From an uncultured Eubacteriales bacterium (lineage in GTDB: Bacteria; Bacillota; Clostridia; UMGS1810), in assembly GCA_900555295.1 (NCBI GenBank), contig USKN01000065.1, positions 1-9,098 on the forward strand: DNA of 9,098 nt. Reading direction: 5' to 3'. Shown here one piece after another: positions 5,858-9,098 of this stretch; positions within the stretch are counted from its first letter, which is position 1; each line of letters opens with the position of its first letter. A program made the position numbers and the translations under genes. Under the pieces are notes generated by a model that did not search any database, was not told where the DNA came from, and was given only the letters and a program-made list of their open reading frames with translations.

Positions 5858-6852
5858 TCAAGACGCACCAGCGAATTTATGTAATTTTCCATACATTTAC
5901 CGCAATTGTCGCAGTCTTTATTGCAATAAAGAAAACTGTTTGATATTTTTTTGTTTTCCAATACATACGGGTATATATCGGCGCTGTGGTTAGGTTCCAA
6001 AAGTTCAAGTACATTGCCCGAATAATGCCCGCTTATATAACTTTTAAGTATAAGCGACGGATTGGGCGAAACTCTTGTTGCAAGCTTTACCGCGTCAAAA
6101 TACGGCTCATAGAGTTTTATGTCCTCGGGGCGCACAAAGTTTGTATCACGTATGAGCGACACTCTTTTTTCTTCTTTTTTTATGTACTCTTTGCATATTC
6201 CCGTAAACTTGTATGCATTATCTGTCTTTGCAATTCCCTTTTCGTGCGATACAAGATTATCGTGGAACATATGTGCCGAACAGTTGTTAAGGCATCCGCT
6301 GTTTGCAAGCATATATAGTTTTTTGCCGTTTTTTTCACACTTTTGTTTAAGTTTTTTTATTATGCCAAAATTGCGGTTGAACTCCCGTTTCATATAAAAG
6401 CCGTCATAATAATCGGCAAGATAATCCATACCCGTGTATGTGCCTATTTCCATATTAACCGACGCGCGCACCTCTATGTTATTAAAATTTGTTTTAATAA
6501 ATTTTGCAATGACTGGCGATGTGGTTGTAACGGATGAAAGCCCAAAATTATCGTATATATACTGCATTGTATCGCCCACGGAATAAAAAAACTCACGCGA
6601 CAGGCTGTCATCTCCGTAACAGGCGGCGTTAAACAGCAAATTAAACTTTATTCCGTTTTTGCTTAAAAACTTTAAGTGACGTATTCGCGTATCGTATGCC
6701 TCCCACGGTGTAAGATTTTGATGCATAAGCTGATTTTGACGTCCGTTGGGAAAATCCCCCCACGAAAAATACACCTCGGATATGTAACTTTTATTTTCGG
6801 CAATGCAATTTACAAACTTATCGTCAAGATTAAGCCCCACCGCAAACTTCAT
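5854..6852 (-). CDS. U32-peptidase-like Fe-S protein (332 aa), first gene of operon
   Basis: A TIM-barrel-like protein with the signature of the U32 peptidase/UbiU-UbiV group: LANSGCLNNCSAHMFHDN at 182-199 (C187, C191, then a histidine-rich stretch) plus a C-terminal C310, C314, C317, C320 cluster (CNKDCDNCGKC). C78 in FNAACYG could be an additional ligand. Characterised relatives of this fold (UbiU/UbiV, RlhA, TrhP) bind 4Fe-4S clusters and carry out oxygen-independent hydroxylation of quinones or RNA; others are described as proteases. The compact four-cysteine tail is not what I recall for UbiV, so this is probably a separate subfamily. It is the promoter-proximal gene, with GAGGCGG about seven bases before its ATG, and its stop overlaps the radical SAM start (ATGA), which suggests that the two proteins act together. 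The exact substrate is unknown. Confidence 0.72.
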   Translation of the reverse strand: MKFAVGLNLDDKFVNCIAENKSYISEVYFSWGDFPNGRQNQLMHQNLTPWEAYDTRIRHLKFLSKNGIKFNLLFNAACYGDDSLSREFFYSVGDTMQYIYDNFGLSSVTTTSPVIAKFIKTNFNNIEVRASVNMEIGTYTGMDYLADYYDGFYMKREFNRNFGIIKKLKQKCEKNGKKLYMLANSGCLNNCSAHMFHDNLVSHEKGIAKTDNAYKFTGICKEYIKKEEKRVSLIRDTNFVRPEDIKLYEPYFDAVKLATRVSPNPSLILKSYISGHYSGNVLELLEPNHSADIYPYVLENKKISNSFLYCNKDCDNCGKCMENYINSLVRLE

Positions 6853-6871
6853 ATTTTACCGCCTCACATTT

Positions 6872-6882
6872 TGTTTATTTTA
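6872..6882 (-). repeat. Inverted, one-mismatch copy of the operator half-site
   Basis: On the minus strand this reads TAAAATAAACA, against TAAAACAAACA in both direct repeats. It lies downstream of the leftward -10, between promoter and first gene, and so could act as a secondary or repressing site. In AT-rich DNA such a match can arise by chance, so the call is weak. Confidence 0.3.
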
Positions 6883-6886
6883 TATG

Positions 6887-6915
6887 TTGATTTTATCATC
6901 TTTTTGTGATATTAT
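6887..6915 (+). promoter_or_regulatory. Promoter for the AraC-family regulator gene
   Basis: TTGATT (6887-6892), a 17-base spacer, and TATTAT (6910-6915) with an upstream TG (6907-6908) that gives an extended -10. Transcription would begin near 6922, about 80 bases before the regulator's start codon, and would run directly into the direct repeats. The -10 hexamer occupies five of the six bases of the opposing -10 on the other strand, so the two promoters should exclude one another. Confidence 0.5.
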
Positions 6916-6916
6916 A
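6911..6916 (-). promoter_or_regulatory. -10 element of the leftward operon promoter
   Basis: On the minus strand a perfect TATAAT lies here, 59 bases upstream of the first operon gene. At the 17-base position (6934-6939) there is no recognisable -35 hexamer (TATATG). A good -10 with a poor -35 is typical of promoters that need an activator, and the 13-bp direct repeats flank that -35 position. Calling this the operon promoter is inference from motif and position. Confidence 0.55.
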
Positions 6917-6920
6917 AATA

Positions 6921-6954
6921 AATAAAACAAACACATATATTAATAAAACAAACA
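6921..6954. repeat. 13-bp direct repeat, period 21 bp: likely AraC-type operator
   Basis: AATAAAACAAACA occurs exactly at 6921-6933 and again at 6942-6954. The 21-bp period is two helical turns, the usual distance between the half-sites bound by an AraC-family dimer. Read toward the leftward operon the half-sites lie around the weak -35 position, as expected for an activator contacting RNA polymerase. A third, inverted copy with one mismatch lies at 6872-6882. The regulator encoded next door is the obvious candidate to bind, but this is inferred, not shown. Confidence 0.6.
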
Positions 6955-7003
6955 TTATGGCGAAAAAAGCAAAAAGCAAAAAAAATGTAAGAAAGGTGAA
7001 AAA

Positions 7004-7861
7004 ATGTTATTGTCCCAAATAAACCCTTATGTGCGTTATGCGGCGCACAGCAAATATTCGGCACACGATAACAATGTTTATGTGTGCGACTGCAGAATAA
7101 TATATATAACCGGCGGAACAGGAAAAATGATTGTTGAGTCTGCCGAACACCGCCTTACACCCGGCACGCTTTTTTATTGCCGCGAGGGCACAAACTACAA
7201 TTTATGCGCCGACGGTACAATATCGTATATTTCAATTAATTTTGATTTAACACAGCAATATTCGAATATTAAAAATTCAATTACACCCATACCCATAAAA
7301 AGTGCAAACGATATTGATTTGAGCAACATACTTAAATGCCCCGATATAGAAAGCGAAAATTTTAATATGACATATACCGTAATAGACAATGCGTCGAACT
7401 TTGAGCGTGATTTAAAACGTGCGGTAAAAGAATTTGCCCTGCATAAAATATGCTATATGGAATATGTATCGTCAATTGTAAAAATGCTTATTTGCAACAT
7501 AATAAGAGCAAGCGTGTTTAAAACAAAAAACTCGGTAAATGCCGCCGAATTTGCAATAGACTATATTAAAGAAAACTATGCAAAACAAATATCAAACAAA
7601 GAAATTGCGTCTTTTACGGGATATCACGAATATCATTTAAACCGTCTGTTTTTAAAATATACGGGAATGAGTTTGCATAAGTACTTAATTAAAACACGCA
7701 TAAACGAGGCAAAAAGGCTTTTAACCGATACCGATATTCCCGTATCGGTTATAGCGGAAATGACAGGGTTTATAAACAAAACATATTTTTCAAAATATTT
7801 TAAAAGCGAGTGCAAAATACCGCCGACACAGTATCGGCAAAAAAATAAAGACACAATATAA
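7004..7861 (+). CDS. AraC-family transcriptional regulator (285 aa)
   Basis: A two-domain regulator. Residues about 10-85 form a cupin-like AraC ligand-binding domain (YITGGTGKMIVESAEHRLTPGTLFYCREGT), the part that senses a small molecule, often a sugar. Residues about 180-280 form the DNA-binding domain with two helix-turn-helix motifs: ISNKEIASFTGYHEYHLNRL at 196-215 and IPVSVIAEMTGFINKTYFSKYF at 245-266, followed by the family-typical KIPPTQYR. The start is supported by AAGGTG (6993-6998) five bases upstream. Length is normal for the family. It diverges from the Fe-S operon across a 151-base region that carries a 21-bp-period direct repeat, so it most likely controls that operon and its own transcription. 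The inducer cannot be deduced. Confidence 0.93.
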   Translation: MLLSQINPYVRYAAHSKYSAHDNNVYVCDCRIIYITGGTGKMIVESAEHRLTPGTLFYCREGTNYNLCADGTISYISINFDLTQQYSNIKNSITPIPIKSANDIDLSNILKCPDIESENFNMTYTVIDNASNFERDLKRAVKEFALHKICYMEYVSSIVKMLICNIIRASVFKTKNSVNAAEFAIDYIKENYAKQISNKEIASFTGYHEYHLNRLFLKYTGMSLHKYLIKTRINEAKRLLTDTDIPVSVIAEMTGFINKTYFSKYFKSECKIPPTQYRQKNKDTI

Positions 7862-7876
7862 AGCAGGTGTTGTTAC

Positions 7877-9098
7877 ATGGAACATATTAATATTGATAAA
7901 ACGGTTGAATATTTTAAAAACGGTATAAAAAAGGGCGATTTAAAAACAGGCTTTGAGGCGGAGCATTTTATATGTTCGGACGACGGCAATTCGGCAGATT
8001 ACAATACCGTATGCTTTATTGCAAAACAATTGCAAAAAGATATAAAAAATTCAAAAGATATTTTATACAACGGCAAATACAGCGGCTTTGAGTGCGAAAA
8101 TTACAGTATAAGCTTTGAGCCGTCCTGTCAGTTTGAAATAAGCATTGCGCCCCAAAAAGATATTTTTAAACTTTTTGATATTTACTCCGATTTTTTTGAA
8201 AAACTAAACGCAATAACAAAAAAGCTTAATCTTAAAATATACAGCGTGGGTTACCACCCTTTTAAATGTGCAAGCGAGCTTAAACTCAACTCAAAAGAGC
8301 GGTATAAATATATGGATAAGTATTTTAAAACATCGGGTACAACGGGCAAAAATATGATGCGTGCAACCTGCTCAACACAAGTGGCAATAGACTATACAAG
8401 CGAGGACGATTTTATAAAAAAATACCGTCTTGCTTCCGTTATGTCGCCGCTTATATCTCTTATGTGTGATAACTCCCCCGTATTTGAGGCAAACAAAAAC
8501 ACAATGTATGCAGTGCGAAATTATATATGGAATAATGTAGATAAAAAACGCTGCGGTACAATAGATGAGTTGTTTAATAAAGATTTCGGCTTTAAAAAAT
8601 ATGCCGAATATATATATAACACTCCCGTAATTTTAGACGAGCGTGACGACAAAACCGTGTACACCAAAAACAGTACGTATGCCCAAATTTACAAAGATAA
8701 ACAAATAACAAAGCAGCAAACGGAGCATTTGCTGTCTATGTTCTTTTTCGATGTACGGCTTAAAAATTACATTGAAATACGAATGGCGGATTGTATGCCA
8801 AAAGAATATATATTTGCATACGTTGCATTTATAAATACCGTATTTTACGGAGGGGACGGCAAGTGTGCCGACTTAATTTACAATAATTTTTTAAACGTAA
8901 ACGAAACCGACATAGAAAAAGCAAAACAGCAAATATTAAAATACGGTTTTAACGCAAATGTTTACGGCAAAACGGCATACGATATATTGTGTGCGGTTTT
9001 TGATACGGTTTTTTTATATGCCGGCAAAAAAACCTCCGATATTATAAAACCGCTGTATAATGCGGTAAAACTTAAAAAAACAATAAAAGAAATAAGGT
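7877..9098 (+). CDS. gshA: Glutamate-cysteine ligase, GCS2/plant-type (partial, 407 codons visible)
   Basis: Catalyses ATP-dependent joining of glutamate and cysteine to gamma-glutamylcysteine, the first step of glutathione (or related thiol) synthesis, in the cytosol. The frame is open to the right edge, so the C-terminus is missing. Visible motifs are GFEAEHF (25-31, the GxExE metal/ATP site), ISFEPSCQFEIS (78-89, the EPxxQxE motif), GYHPF (125-129), MMRATCSTQVAIDY (160-173) and YIEIRMADCMP (298-308), in the order expected for the plant-type GshA/EgtA-like family. The ATG is preceded by AGGTG seven bases upstream and lies 15 bases after the regulator stop, so the two genes probably share a transcript. 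A related gamma-glutamyl-amine or gamma-glutamyl-cysteine-like ligase with another acceptor cannot be excluded. Confidence 0.88.
   Translation, partial: MEHINIDKTVEYFKNGIKKGDLKTGFEAEHFICSDDGNSADYNTVCFIAKQLQKDIKNSKDILYNGKYSGFECENYSISFEPSCQFEISIAPQKDIFKLFDIYSDFFEKLNAITKKLNLKIYSVGYHPFKCASELKLNSKERYKYMDKYFKTSGTTGKNMMRATCSTQVAIDYTSEDDFIKKYRLASVMSPLISLMCDNSPVFEANKNTMYAVRNYIWNNVDKKRCGTIDELFNKDFGFKKYAEYIYNTPVILDERDDKTVYTKNSTYAQIYKDKQITKQQTEHLLSMFFFDVRLKNYIEIRMADCMPKEYIFAYVAFINTVFYGGDGKCADLIYNNFLNVNETDIEKAKQQILKYGFNANVYGKTAYDILCAVFDTVFLYAGKKTSDIIKPLYNAVKLKKTIKEIR

Noticed and set aside
6853..7003. Cobalamin riboswitch upstream of the Fe-S operon
   Set aside because: A B12-linked operon made this worth looking for, but the leader is only about 55 bases, AT-rich, and has no B12-box-like or G+C-rich helices.

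Overview
The window looks like a piece of a low-GC, strictly anaerobic Firmicutes (Clostridia-like) genome, probably uncultured and possibly gut-associated. The grounds are an AT-rich coding style (AAA, ATA, TTT, AAT codons), purine-rich Shine-Dalgarno sites, tightly overlapping genes and a very high density of iron-sulfur proteins. This placement is inferred from style and gene content only.

Layout: a long minus-strand operon runs leftward from 6852 to the left edge. In transcription order it encodes (1) a U32-peptidase-like Fe-S protein (6852-5854), (2) a radical SAM/SPASM enzyme (5857-4862), (3) a QueG/reductive-dehalogenase-like Fe-S protein, paralog A (4787-3708), (4) a small cupin (3711-3385), (5) a YgjV-type membrane protein (3385-2873), (6) paralog B (2868-1975), (7) paralog C (1973-1038) and (8) the N-terminal part of a glycoside-hydrolase-like protein (from 1051). 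Most junctions are stop/start overlaps or gaps of 1-4 bases, so the genes are almost certainly co-transcribed and translationally coupled. The only larger gap is 74 bases, between genes 2 and 3. On the plus strand a divergent pair follows: an AraC-family regulator (7004-7861) and, 15 bases later, a glutamate-cysteine ligase that runs off the right edge (7877-9098).

The 151-base divergent intergenic region holds two overlapping, oppositely directed -10 elements and a perfect 13-bp direct repeat with a 21-bp period. This is the geometry expected for an AraC-type operator, so the regulator probably controls the Fe-S operon and itself.

Function: three diverged, cytosolic corrinoid/Fe-S reductase-like paralogs sit together with a radical SAM/SPASM enzyme, a U32-like protein, a cupin, a small membrane protein and a sugar-hydrolase-like protein. 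I know of no named pathway with this composition. A cobalamin-dependent anaerobic reduction or modification of a small molecule or glycan-derived compound is a reasonable hypothesis, but the substrate cannot be read from the sequence.

At the far left, the reading frame of gene 8 passes without a stop into about 200 bases of different composition that encode part of a serine site-specific recombinase. This is either an assembly chimera at a contig end or a real gene fusion caused by a mobile element, and should be treated with caution.
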